Translations under genes and position numbers: made by a program
NCBI RefSeq assembly: GCF_002979915.1
Contig: NZ_PCQA01000003.1
Span: 527,514 to 591,513, forward strand
Reading direction: 5' to 3'
DNA length: 64,000 nucleotides
Source: Arthrobacter sp. MYb213
GTDB taxonomy: Bacteria; Actinomycetota; Actinomycetes; Actinomycetales; Micrococcaceae
In this document: positions 34,100 through 43,900 of the stretch, in pieces
Numbering within the stretch: position 1 is the first letter of the stretch
How the letters are laid out: each line of letters begins with the position of its first letter
Notes under the pieces: model-generated
The model's input: the letters and a program-made list of their open reading frames with translations, nothing else
Database searches by the model: none
What the model was told of the DNA's origin: nothing

Positions 34100-35395
34100 A
34101 TGACTTCCAGCGATCCCACCACACTTTCCGCCGTTGAGCGTAAGGCCCTGCGCACCGAGCAGGCCGCCGCGCAGCGCGCCCAGCAACTCCGTATCTCCAA
34201 GTCCCGAGCCCAGGCCGAAGGCCGCGCTCAGGTCGTTCCGACGGCCGAAGGCTGGAAGCAGGAGATGGGCGCCGATGGCCGCCCCGAGCTACAGTTCGCC
34301 ACCAAGCGCCGCGTCTCCCAGCCGCCAACGCACTTGGCTGACCTTTCCCTGGCCGAGCGCCAGGCCAAGCTGAAGGAACTGGGCCTGCCGGCCTTCCGCG
34401 CCAAGCAGCTGTCGACGCACTACTTCACGCACTACACCACCGACCCGGAGAAGATGAGCGATCTTCCCAAGGAGCGCCGCGCGGAACTAGCCGAGGCGAT
34501 GTTCCCGAAGCTGCTCACCGAGGTCAAACGCCTGGAGACCGACGATGGTAAGACCATCAAGTTCCTCTGGCGCCTCTTCGACGGTTCGCTTATTGAGTCC
34601 GTGCTCATGCGCTACCCGGGCCGTATCACCCTATGCATCTCTTCGCAGTGTGGTTGCGGTATGAACTGCCCATTCTGCGCCACCGGCCAGGCCGGGTTGA
34701 CCCGCAACATGTCCACCGCCGAAATTCTGGATCAGATCGTCCAGGCTAACCGCGTGATCGCCGAGGGCGGTCTAGGCGGACAGAAGCACCCAGATGAGCG
34801 CGTTGGCAACATCGTATTCATGGGTATGGGCGAGCCACTGGCCAACTACAAGCGCGTGATGAACGCCGTGCACCGCATGGTTGCCGACGCCCCCGAAGGC
34901 TTGGGTATGAGCGCGCGTGGCATCACCATCTCCACCGTCGGTCTGGTTCCTGCCATTCGCAAGCTGGCCGAAGAAAACGTCCCGGTGACCTTCGCCTTGT
35001 CGCTGCACGCACCGGATGACGAGCTGCGCGATGAACTGATCCCGGTCAACTCAAAGTGGAAGGTCGACGAGGCACTAGACGCCGCGTTTGACTACTACGT
35101 GAAGACCGGACGCCGCGTCTCCATCGAGTACGCGCTGATCAAGGACATGAACGACCACGAGTGGCGTGCAGAAATGCTCGCGAAGAAGCTCAACGCCCGT
35201 GGCCGCGGCTGGGTCCATGTGAACCCGATCCCGCTAAACCCGGTACCGGGCTCGGTCTGGACACGAAGCGAGAAGGACATCACCAACAAGTTCGTGCGCC
35301 GCTTAGACAGCCTCGGTGTGCCAACCACCCTGCGCGATACTCGCGGTAAGGAAATCGACGGCGCCTGCGGACAGCTCGCAGCCGACGAAGACTAA
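34100..35395 (+). CDS. rlmN: 23S rRNA (adenine2503-C2)-methyltransferase / tRNA A37 methylase
   Basis: 431 residues. The radical-SAM cluster motif Cys-x3-Cys-x2-Cys is in CGCGMNCPFC (Cys about 186, 190, 193). The C-terminal Cys near 423 in GACGQL is the second catalytic cysteine of RlmN. The protein adds a methyl to C2 of A2503 in 23S rRNA and A37 in some tRNAs. A basic N-terminal extension of about 75 residues precedes the common core, as is usual in Micrococcaceae and other actinobacteria. GC content and codon use rise here relative to the genes just before it. It is probably monocistronic. Confidence 0.95.
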   Translation: MTSSDPTTLSAVERKALRTEQAAAQRAQQLRISKSRAQAEGRAQVVPTAEGWKQEMGADGRPELQFATKRRVSQPPTHLADLSLAERQAKLKELGLPAFRAKQLSTHYFTHYTTDPEKMSDLPKERRAELAEAMFPKLLTEVKRLETDDGKTIKFLWRLFDGSLIESVLMRYPGRITLCISSQCGCGMNCPFCATGQAGLTRNMSTAEILDQIVQANRVIAEGGLGGQKHPDERVGNIVFMGMGEPLANYKRVMNAVHRMVADAPEGLGMSARGITISTVGLVPAIRKLAEENVPVTFALSLHAPDDELRDELIPVNSKWKVDEALDAAFDYYVKTGRRVSIEYALIKDMNDHEWRAEMLAKKLNARGRGWVHVNPIPLNPVPGSVWTRSEKDITNKFVRRLDSLGVPTTLRDTRGKEIDGACGQLAADED

Positions 35396-35420
35396 TCTTT
35401 AGTTACCAAGAGTTTTTAGT

Positions 35421-35468
35421 TACCAAGAGCCCTGCCACATGTGAAAGCGTGAGGCAGGGCTCTTGGTA
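35421..35468 (+). terminator. Long hairpin after rlmN with a duplicated arm
   Basis: TACCAAGAGCCCTGCC (35421-35436) pairs perfectly with 35453-35468 around a 16-nt loop. The first 12 bases of the left side (AGTTACCAAGAG) occur twice, at 35401 and 35418, separated by TTTTT. No T-run follows, so termination would be U-independent or through the upstream copy. Confidence 0.65.
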
Positions 35469-35471
35469 TGT

Positions 35472-35507
35472 GTGGCGACTGAACCTGCCCGACGGGTATG
35501 GTTCAGA
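35472..35507 (+). repeat. 36-bp direct repeat, left copy (flank of the arabinose locus)
   Basis: This 36-bp sequence recurs at 46081-46116 in the same orientation with three mismatches. The right copy is the immediate promoter region of the gene at 46118; this copy precedes no gene. The pair encloses the whole arabinofuranose locus. Confidence 0.85.
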
Positions 35508-36142
35508 CCAACGGATCATCCGGTATCGTCCAAATCTATTTCTTCGCCACCTGTAACGCCAGCGACTTGGTGGCGTTGGATTGGCCCGGAATGCCCGGCA
35601 TAGCCAATATCCCTGGCGTCTTATTCAGCGCCCAAAAAACTATCGGTCCTCGCCGGTTATCGAGGCACCAATGACGCGCGCTTGATCAGCGTCAAGTTTT
35701 GTCACGGCATCGAATGCATGCGTTCATTCATCGTCGTCTCCTCGAACTCCCAATGTCGGGCAACGGCCAGCGGTAATTTGGTAATGAGCGTAGAAATAAA
35801 CGGTGCATCCCAGAGCTCAGTTCCGCGCACTCCAAATTCTGGTTGCGGTACACCGCCACAGGGAGCACGGTTTCGGTAAGTCTGGATCGACTAGTGCTGA
35901 TGACAAATAAACAATTAATATTGGACGACAAAATTCAACGCATGTTCCCGTGTTTTACCTAGTCGTATCTTGATTTGAGTAGAAATTTGCCATTGGACGT
36001 CGGTGAAATAAGGAGTCGAATACTAAAAAGCTCTTCACACTACAAAATGTTAGCGCTAACATTGTGATCATCAACACACCGTCTACGCCGGAAGACATTC
36101 ACTCGACCATCAGCCGGCGGGACTCATGAGGAGGAACTCACA
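35508..36142. other. Gene-free stretch before the arabinofuranose operon
   Basis: About 630 bp. On the minus strand a ribosome-binding-site-like GAGGAG (35738-35743) precedes an ATG at 35731, but the frame breaks after 8 codons. A shifted frame continues as AFDAVTKLDADQARVIGA to a stop at 35640, so this may be an eroded gene start. The 18-bp operator at 36046-36063 and GAGGAGG at 36128 belong to the next gene. Confidence 0.5.
36046..36063. promoter_or_regulatory. LacI-family operator palindrome
   Basis: AATGTTAGCGCTAACATT is a perfect 18-bp palindrome with the central CG typical of LacI/GalR operators. It lies 80 bp before the binding-protein gene, so arabinose use is probably under a LacI-type repressor. 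No such regulator gene is in this window. Confidence 0.85.
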
Positions 36143-37132
36143 ATGAAGCGAAAGACCTTTTTGCGGGCTGGCTTGGCCACGCTCAGTATTGCCGCGATGG
36201 CAGCCATGAGCGCATGTTCCGGCGGAGATTCTGGCGGCGGCGAGGCCGGCGGTTCCGGCTCAGAGACTATCGCCTTGGGCTTCTCGCAGGTTGGTGCCGA
36301 GTCCGGCTGGCGAGCAGCAAACACCAAGGACATCCAGGACACCTTGACTGAAGAGAACGGCTTCAAGCTCAGCTTCTCGGATGCACAGCAGAAACAGGAG
36401 AACCAGATCCAGGCCCTGCGTTCGTACATTGCCCAGGGCGTGGACGTGCTGGCCTTCTCTCCAGTAGTAGAAACCGGCTGGGATGCAGTGCTGCAGGAAG
36501 CTAAGAGTGCGAACATTCCTGTCATCCTCACCGACCGTGCTGTTGACACGACCGATGACTCGCTCTTTGCCTCATTCATTGGATCCGACTTCGTCGCCGA
36601 AGGGCAGAGGGCCGGTGACTGGGTCGTAGAAAACTTGGGCAAGGACCTCAAAGTCGTTGAGCTGCAGGGCACTACCGGCTCGGCACCAGCCATCGACCGT
36701 AAAGAGGGCTTCGGAAAAGCCATCGAGGGAACCGACATCGACATCATCGACTCGCAGACCGGAGACTTTACTCGTGCCGGCGGCAAGCAGGTTATGGAAG
36801 GCTTCTTGAATTCGCATGACGATATCGATCTGGTCTTCGCCCACAACGACGACATGGGCCTAGGCGCCATCGAAGCCATCGAAGCAGCAGGCAAGAAGCC
36901 GGGCAAGGATATCAAGATCGTCACCATTGATGCGGTCAAGGATGGCATGCAGGCGCTGGTTGACGGAAAGATCAACTACATCGTCGAATGCAACCCGCTA
37001 CTAGGAGAGGACCTTGCAGAGATCGCCAAGAAGGTTGTCGCCGGTGAAGCTGTGGAGAAGCGCATTGTTGTTGAAGACGCGGCCTTCACCCAGGAAGAGG
37101 CCGCTAAGGTCCTGGCAGATCGCACCTACTAA
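36143..37132 (+). CDS. ytfQ: Sugar ABC importer binding lipoprotein (YtfQ-like)
   Basis: 329 residues after GAGGAGG. The signal peptide ends in a lipobox, AAMSACSGG, at about residues 21-29. The periplasmic-binding-protein type I fold shows LGFSQVGAESGWRAANTKDI, KQENQIQALRSYIAQGVDVL and VFAHNDDMGLGAIEAI, all close to YtfQ, which binds galactofuranose and related furanoses. With a GH51 arabinofuranosidase encoded downstream, L-arabinofuranose or galactofuranose released from polymers is the likely ligand. It is followed by a GC-rich hairpin and the ATPase gene. Confidence 0.93.
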   Translation: MKRKTFLRAGLATLSIAAMAAMSACSGGDSGGGEAGGSGSETIALGFSQVGAESGWRAANTKDIQDTLTEENGFKLSFSDAQQKQENQIQALRSYIAQGVDVLAFSPVVETGWDAVLQEAKSANIPVILTDRAVDTTDDSLFASFIGSDFVAEGQRAGDWVVENLGKDLKVVELQGTTGSAPAIDRKEGFGKAIEGTDIDIIDSQTGDFTRAGGKQVMEGFLNSHDDIDLVFAHNDDMGLGAIEAIEAAGKKPGKDIKIVTIDAVKDGMQALVDGKINYIVECNPLLGEDLAEIAKKVVAGEAVEKRIVVEDAAFTQEEAAKVLADRTY

Positions 37133-37151
37133 ACCAGTTGACTAGATCATA

Positions 37152-37182
37152 AATCGGCGGGCCCAAGGCTGGCCCGCCGATT
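37152..37182 (+). repeat. Intercistronic hairpin after ytfQ
   Basis: AATCGGCGGGCC (37152-37163) pairs perfectly with GGCCCGCCGATT (37171-37182) around a 7-nt loop, without a T-run. Such hairpins after binding-protein genes commonly protect the upstream mRNA and lower downstream expression. Confidence 0.75.
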
Positions 37183-37224
37183 CACCACCCGCTGGCAGGA
37201 CACGCAACTCGCAGAGGCAAGTCA

Positions 37225-38805
37225 ATGATTGATTCAACATCCGCGTCACGGGCTGAGCAAATCACCGTGCAGCATTCCCAACCAACGAACCCCACGGTTC
37301 AAATGGCGGGCATTACCGTAGAGTTCCCTGGAGTCAAGGCGCTGGACGGCGTCGACTTCAGGCTCTTCCCCGGCGAGGTCCATGCCCTGATGGGCGAGAA
37401 CGGCGCCGGCAAATCCACTCTTATCAAGGCACTGACCGGTGTGAACCCGATTGCTGCCGGAACTATCTCGGTCAATGGCAGCAGTATGCGCTTCAATGGA
37501 CCGGCCGATGCCCGCGAACACGGCATCTCCACGGTGTATCAAGAGGTGAATCTATGTACCAACCTCACCGTGGCAGAGAACATCATGCTCGGCAGCGAAC
37601 CGCGCCGCTTCGGCGGATTGGACTGGCGGACCATGCGCCGGCAGGCAAAAGTCTATTTGGAACGCATGGGGCTGGACATTGATCCATCCAGTTCGTTGGG
37701 CTCGCACTCATTGGCTGTCCAGCAGCTAGTCGCAATTAGCCGCGCCATGGTAGTCGACGCCAAGGTACTCATTCTCGATGAGCCGACCTCCAGCTTGGAC
37801 ACCGACGAAGTCGAACAGCTGTTTACAGTCATGCGCCAACTGCGTGATGATGGCGTAGCGATCCTTTTCGTTTCCCACTTCTTAGACCAGATCTATGCCA
37901 TTGCCGACCGCATTACCGTGCTGCGCAACGGCCAACTCGTCCAAGAGCGCATGAAGGACCAGCTCCCGCAACGCGAATTGGTGTCCCTGATGATCGCCGG
38001 AACTTCCGATGCCCAGGTAAGCCGCGCCAATGAACGCGTGGCCGTCACTGAACGCGCAGCCGATGCGAAACCGCTGCTACAAGCGGTGGGCCTCGGGCGC
38101 AAGGGCGCGGTCCAGCCTTTCAACCTGGACCTGTATCCCGGCGAAGTCATTGGTCTGGCCGGACTGCTCGGCTCGGGAAGAACCGAGCTTGCCCGACTGC
38201 TCTACGGAGCGGACAAAGCCGATGTAGGCTCCATCAAACTCGCCGGAGAACCGGTGAAGCTGCGCACCCCACGCCAAGCGCTGGGCCGCAAAATCGCCTA
38301 TACCTCCGAAGACCGCAAGGGTGAAGGGGTCATAGGGGACTTGACCGTGGCAGAGAACATCATTCTTGGGCTGCAAGCAGCACGAGGCTGGATCCGCCCG
38401 TTGCCCACGGTTAAAGCCACCCAGGTCGTGGACGCCTATATCAAAGCCCTGGGCGTGCGCCCGGCGAACCCCAACGCCCTGCTGAAAAATCTCTCGGGTG
38501 GCAACCAGCAAAAAGTCCTGCTTGCCCGCTGGCTGGCCACCGCGCCGAAGCTGCTACTGCTCGATGAGCCCACCCGCGGCATCGACATCGGCGCTAAGAC
38601 CGAAATTATGAATCTGGTCTCCGAACTTGCCGAACAGGGCATGTCCGTGGTCTTCATTTCAGCCGAACTGGAAGAAGTCCTGCGGCTCTCGGATCGCATT
38701 GTTGTGATGCGAGACCACGAAAAAGTCGCTGAAATTGCAAGTACGCCAGAGGTGGATGTGCCACGCCTGATCGAGATCATCGCCACCGGGGAAGAAGACA
38801 AATGA
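37225..38805 (+). CDS. ytfR: Sugar ABC importer ATPase, two-domain (YtfR-like)
   Basis: 526 residues, the usual length for RbsA/YtfR-type tandem ATPases. Domain 1 has Walker A GENGAGKSTLIKAL and Walker B VLILDEPTSSLD, with a degenerate signature (SLAVQQLVAISRA). Domain 2 lacks a canonical Walker A (AGLLGSGRTELARLL) but has LSGGNQQKVLLARW and LLLLDEPTRGID, as expected in this family, in which one site is catalytically weak. It overlaps the first permease gene by 4 bp. Confidence 0.93.
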   Translation: MIDSTSASRAEQITVQHSQPTNPTVQMAGITVEFPGVKALDGVDFRLFPGEVHALMGENGAGKSTLIKALTGVNPIAAGTISVNGSSMRFNGPADAREHGISTVYQEVNLCTNLTVAENIMLGSEPRRFGGLDWRTMRRQAKVYLERMGLDIDPSSSLGSHSLAVQQLVAISRAMVVDAKVLILDEPTSSLDTDEVEQLFTVMRQLRDDGVAILFVSHFLDQIYAIADRITVLRNGQLVQERMKDQLPQRELVSLMIAGTSDAQVSRANERVAVTERAADAKPLLQAVGLGRKGAVQPFNLDLYPGEVIGLAGLLGSGRTELARLLYGADKADVGSIKLAGEPVKLRTPRQALGRKIAYTSEDRKGEGVIGDLTVAENIILGLQAARGWIRPLPTVKATQVVDAYIKALGVRPANPNALLKNLSGGNQQKVLLARWLATAPKLLLLDEPTRGIDIGAKTEIMNLVSELAEQGMSVVFISAELEEVLRLSDRIVVMRDHEKVAEIASTPEVDVPRLIEIIATGEEDK

Positions 38806-39824
38806 CCCGCATTTATAAGCATCGCCTGTTCTGGCCGGTGGTTGCGCTGCTCGCGCTGCTGCTTGCCTGCACCATCAAGCGCCCTGACATCTTGGGCATC
38901 TCCGTGCTCGATGGTCACCTGTTTGGCGCACCCATCGACATCCTGCGCAACAGCTCTCCACTGCTGTTGGTTTCCCTGGGCATGACCCTGGTTATCGCCA
39001 CCCGCGGCATTGACCTCTCGGTCGGCGCGATAGTTGCGATCTCCGGAGCCGTTGCCCTGACATTCATCGCCAGTTCCTCTAATCCTGGTTCCGTGGGCAC
39101 CGCCATCGGCGCCATCGTAGTGGCTTTAGGCCTGTGCGTGATCCTCGGAGCCTTCAACGGGCTGCTGGTAGCAAACTTCGGTATCCAGCCCATTGTCGCC
39201 ACACTGATCTTGATGACCGCCGGACGTGGCGTGGCCATGCTGATTACCAATGGCCAGATCACCACCGTCAACAGCGCACCTTTCAGTAAGCTGGCTTCCG
39301 GCTTCGTGCTGGGCCTGCCAGTGGCCGCGCTCATCGCCTACGGCGTGTTTGCGGTAGTGGCGCTGGTTGTGCGGCGCACCGCGCTGGGCATGCTGCTCGA
39401 AGCTGTGGGCATCAACCCCGAGGCCAGCCGGCTTGCGGGTGTGAAATCCAAAACCCTGGTATTCACCGTCTATGTCTTGTGCGGCCTACTCTCGGGCCTA
39501 GCTGGCTTGATTTTCGCCGCCAATACGATGGCGGCCGACGCGAATAATGCGGGCCTGTTCATCGAGTTGGACGCGATCCTCGCAGTGGTCATCGGCGGTA
39601 CCTCACTGGCCGGTGGCAAGTTCAACCTTGCCGGCACCATGATCGGAGTGCTGATCATCACCACCTTGACCCTGGCGGTGACCGTGCTGGGCATTTCGCC
39701 ATTGGTCACCTCGCTGTTCAAAGCCATCGTGGTGATCGCGGTGACCCTGATGATGTCCACCAGGCTGCGCGCCATGTTCGGTTCCTTGCGCGACCGCCGC
39801 CGCTACCAGGAGGTAGGAGCATGA
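38802..39824 (+). CDS. ytfT: Sugar ABC importer permease (YtfT-like)
   Basis: 340 residues with about eight to ten membrane segments. The BPD_transp_2 signature is seen in ATRGIDLSVGAIVAISGA and AVVIGGTSLAGGKFNLAGT. The ATG overlaps the ATPase stop and its own stop overlaps the next permease start by 4 bp, so synthesis of the transporter subunits is coupled. It forms a heterodimer with the following permease. Confidence 0.92.
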   Translation: MTRIYKHRLFWPVVALLALLLACTIKRPDILGISVLDGHLFGAPIDILRNSSPLLLVSLGMTLVIATRGIDLSVGAIVAISGAVALTFIASSSNPGSVGTAIGAIVVALGLCVILGAFNGLLVANFGIQPIVATLILMTAGRGVAMLITNGQITTVNSAPFSKLASGFVLGLPVAALIAYGVFAVVALVVRRTALGMLLEAVGINPEASRLAGVKSKTLVFTVYVLCGLLSGLAGLIFAANTMAADANNAGLFIELDAILAVVIGGTSLAGGKFNLAGTMIGVLIITTLTLAVTVLGISPLVTSLFKAIVVIAVTLMMSTRLRAMFGSLRDRRRYQEVGA

Positions 39825-40810
39825 GCATCCTCAGCGAAACGCGCAAATCTGCACCAAAGTTGAGCCTAGACCGGCGCTACCTGCCGGTGCTGGGCACCGT
39901 GGTGGTCTTCGTACTGATGCTTGTCATCGGCGGAGCGCGCTATGAGAACTTCCTTTCGCCTGCAGTGCTGTCCAACTTGTTCATCAACAACGCCCACCTG
40001 ATAGTGCTGGCCGCAGGGATGACCTTCGTGATCCTCACCGGCGGCATCGATTTGTCGGTCGGAGCGGTGCTGGCACTGTCCTCAGTGATTACCGCGACCA
40101 TGCTCAATGCAGGGATCCCGCTGTCCTTAGTGCTGCCGATAGCGATCCTCAGTGGATCGATCATTGGCTTGGGTATGGGCGTGATGATCCAGTACTTCGA
40201 GGTGCAGCCCTTCGTAGCTACCTTGGCCGGCATGTTCCTGGCCCGTGGCCTGTGCTTTATCTTCGCCCCGGAATCGGTGCCGATCCGCAACGAAGGTTTT
40301 GTAGCCCTGTCCAGCTGGGGTGTTTCATCCGGGCGCTGGAGGCTGACCGCCGCTGTGGTTATTGCGCTGCTGGTCGTTGCAGCTTCCTGGTGGGTGCTGC
40401 ACCGCACCCGCTTCGGCCGCACGGTCTACGCGGTAGGCGGCGGCGAGCAATCTGCCACGCTGATGGGTCTTCGGGTAGCGCGCACCAAGGTGATGGTCTA
40501 CGTAATTTCCGGAACCTGCGCGTCGCTGGGCGGCATCCTCTTCGCGATGTTCTCCCGCTCGGGATATGCCCTGACGGGTGTGGGCATGGAGCTGGATGCA
40601 ATTGCCGCGGTAGTGATCGGCGGAACCCTGCTGATCGGCGGCATGGGCTTCATCCTGGGCTCGGTGGTTGGCGTGATGGTGCTCGGGCTGATCCAGACCA
40701 TCATCACCTTCGAAGGAACCCTCAGTTCCTGGTGGACCAAGATCGTGATCGGCGTATTGCTGCTGGTCTTCGTGGTCCTGCAACGAATTCTTACCTTGCG
40801 GCGAAATTAA
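39821..40810 (+). CDS. yjfF: Sugar ABC importer permease (YjfF-like)
   Basis: 329 residues, second permease of the furanose importer. Family blocks include ILTGGIDLSVGAVLALSS and AAVVIGGTLLIGGMGFILGS, and EVQPFVATLAGMFLARGLCF is characteristic of YjfF. It ends before a very GC-rich hairpin and the secreted glycosidase gene, 170 bp further on. All four importer genes form one unit. Confidence 0.92.
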   Translation: MSILSETRKSAPKLSLDRRYLPVLGTVVVFVLMLVIGGARYENFLSPAVLSNLFINNAHLIVLAAGMTFVILTGGIDLSVGAVLALSSVITATMLNAGIPLSLVLPIAILSGSIIGLGMGVMIQYFEVQPFVATLAGMFLARGLCFIFAPESVPIRNEGFVALSSWGVSSGRWRLTAAVVIALLVVAASWWVLHRTRFGRTVYAVGGGEQSATLMGLRVARTKVMVYVISGTCASLGGILFAMFSRSGYALTGVGMELDAIAAVVIGGTLLIGGMGFILGSVVGVMVLGLIQTIITFEGTLSSWWTKIVIGVLLLVFVVLQRILTLRRN

Positions 40811-40825
40811 GTCCGGAAGGAAAGG

Positions 40826-40861
40826 GCTCGGGGCCCGGCATCACCATGCCGGGCCCCGAGC
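40826..40861 (+). terminator. GC-rich hairpin between importer and glycosidase genes
   Basis: A perfect 15-bp stem (40826-40840 with 40847-40861) with a 6-nt loop and no T-run. It may partly terminate the importer transcript or act as a processing site before the glycosidase gene. Confidence 0.65.
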
Positions 40862-40979
40862 TGTATCCAGCCGCTTAAAAGCGGATTTTGTTCAACGTAG
40901 ACAGTGTCGCTTGCAGGATCCTGTCTTCGTCATCACGACCGTAACACGTCGACTTACCTCACGGAGGTTCAAGCAAGTG

Positions 40980-43900
40980 ATGCATCCCAGAAAACGATGG
41001 GCTGTGCCTTTGGCACTGCTCGTGTCCCTATCCATTCCAGCTTCGGCCATGGCAGTTGTGCCGGGAACAAGCTGGCAGTCTCGCGCCACGACCGCAGAAT
41101 CCGGCGATCCCGCCAGCGACAATTATGAAGCCTATGTCTTCCCCTATTTCACCGGAGAGAGCACCGATGATGGAGAAAAAATCCATATGGCTGTCTCTCA
41201 GAAGAATGACCCCAACAGCTGGCACACGCTCAATGATGGCGAACCAGTTCTAGAGTCCACCCTTGGAACCAAAGGACTCAGGGATCCCTTCCTGATCCGT
41301 TCCAACGACGGCTCCAAGTACTATCTGCTGGCTACCGATCTGAAGATGTACGGTGGCGGCAGCTTCGGCGAAGCCCAAGAATCAGGCAGCCACTCACTGA
41401 TGATTTGGGAATCTCCGGACTTGATCAACTGGTCCGAGCAGCGAGAAATTGATTTGGCGCCGGAGAATTCCGGCAACCTGTGGGCGCCCGAAGCCCACTG
41501 GGATGAAGCCACTGGGCAATATGTCGTGTATTGGGCATCAGCGCTGTATCCCGATGAAGAGCCAGAAGCTGAGCACGACATCCAAGAGTCTTATCAGCGG
41601 ATGATGTACTCGACGACGACGGATTTTGTCGATTTTTCCGAGCCAAAGGTTTGGATTGACGAGAAGCAAGGCCCGGGACTGGGGATGATCGACTCCACGG
41701 TCGCCGAAGTTGATGACACGTATTATCGCCTGACTAAGGACGAAGGCGATATGAGCGTGCGAATGGAATCCTCGCCGGAGCTTTTGCGCACCCAAGGCGT
41801 GGCTGAAGGCGATGGCTGGGACATGATTGCCGAGAAGATCGGCGTGGGAGAGCCCAACCCTTGGGGTGGAACTTTCACCTCGGGCGAGGGACCGACCATG
41901 TTCCCTTCCCTGACCGAGGACAGCTGGTATTTGATGATTGACCAGCCGTCCTATCATGGCGGACAGGGTTACATGCTCTTCGAGAGCCAAGACCTAGCTG
42001 GCGGCGACTGGACAAGCGTTCCCGACGCCAAGCTGCCAAGTAGCCCGCGCCATGGAACGGTTTTGCCGATTACCGCCGAAGAACAGCAGGATCTAATTGC
42101 TGCCTATCCTCCTGGCGAAGAACCCGAAGCGCCAGGGCCGGTAGTACCAGGTCCAGATCCGGAGTTGCCCGAGGGCACTTTCAAAGAGGACTTTGAAGAC
42201 GGCGAGCTCGACAGCCGTTTCCAGATCATCAACGAACAAGCCGACGCGTGGGAGCTGAAAGACTCCGCACTGAACCTGAAGTCTCTGAAGGGAGACACTT
42301 GGCAGGATTCCAACGATGCCAAGAACTTGTTCATGGTTGGTGTTCCGACCGGGGATTTTTCGGTCGCCACGCACCTGAGCGCCCCGGTATCCAAGGACTT
42401 CCAAGGTGCAGGATTAGTGGCATGGGATGACTTCGATAATTATTTGCGCGCAGGGCTGGCGCACGTAGGGAGCGCGCCCAATGGCCCAATAGTCATTGAA
42501 AGCGGCGTGGAATCAGAAGGAGCATTCAGCTCGGAATATACTGCGCGTCCAGAGTCGAGCACCGAATGGCTTCGGATAGACCGCAAGGGCAAAGAGCTGA
42601 CGGTCTACTACGGGGATTCAGAAGGTAAATGGGCTGAAGCAGCGAGTTTCATTGTCGAATGGGACACCACAAAGGTTGGACTCTATGCCTTGGCCGCCCA
42701 AGATGGCACCGGCCATACTGCCGCTTTCGATAGCTTCTGGCTCAACGAATCCGGGGCAATGGATCTGGTCCCAGAAGACCAATTCACGCTGAAGGCCAGC
42801 GCAGATCAAGGGTATTTAACTGCTGATAAGCACCAGCGGCTGACCCTGTCCGACGAAAGGCCAAGCTCTGAAATACGTTTTTCCGCGACTGAGTCATCCT
42901 CGGATGATGACGAAGGAAAACGCCCTGTAATCCTGTCAACCGAATCTGGAAACCTCGACGTCAAGGGTAAAAAACTCCAGTTGACTCCAGAAGCGGATAC
43001 GACGTGGAGAATGGTCGATGCAGGCGGTGGCAAGCTGAATATCAGAATTGCCGAGGCCGCCAAAGAGAATTCGGCTTGGGTTGTGCGCCATAAAAATGGA
43101 TCATTGCGGTTGGGTAGCAAGTCCGATGCAGTTGGCTTCAAGCTGGGATCAGGCGAGCTGGGAAACCAGGTGCTGACCATTGATGGCGACGGTACCAAGA
43201 ATGAAATCAGCGAAAGCATGTATGGAGCTTTCTATGAGGACATCAACTATGCAGCCGACGGTGGACTGTATGCCGAGCTGGTTCGGAACCGTTCTTTTGA
43301 ATTCAATGAGTCTGACAACAAGGACTTCACCCCGCTCACCGCTTGGAAGGCGCTGGGAGGCGCAGATCTTGAGGTGAAATCCGAGCGTGACCAGTGGCTT
43401 AACGACTCGAACCGTTCCTACTTGGAATTGAACGCCCAGGCAGCGGGCGGCGGCGTGCAGAACGCTTCGTATAACGAAGGTGTCGCGCTGAAGAAGGGGA
43501 ACAAATATGACTTCAGCGTCTTTGCCCGTGCGGAGAAGGAACAAGACGTTGAAGTGAAGCTCACTAGTGCTGACGGTTCGAAAGTTATCTCTAGTACTAC
43601 GGTGCGCATTTCCGGTGACAACGAATGGAAGAAGTACGAAGCTACGCTGGGCGCCAATGAATCCACCAATGCAGCCCGGCTATCTCTTGAAGCCACTGAG
43701 GCAGGGTCCATCAAGCTGGATATGGTTTCACTGTTCCCGCAAGACACATGGGTAGGCCCAGTGAACGGCAAATCGGTCTTGCGCAAAGACCTTGCTGAAA
43801 TGGTCGCGGAAATGAATCCCACTTTCCTGCGTTTCCCAGGCGGATGCGTGACCAATGTGGGAACCTTCGATACCTACGTCGAGTCCGACGGGCAGGATCG

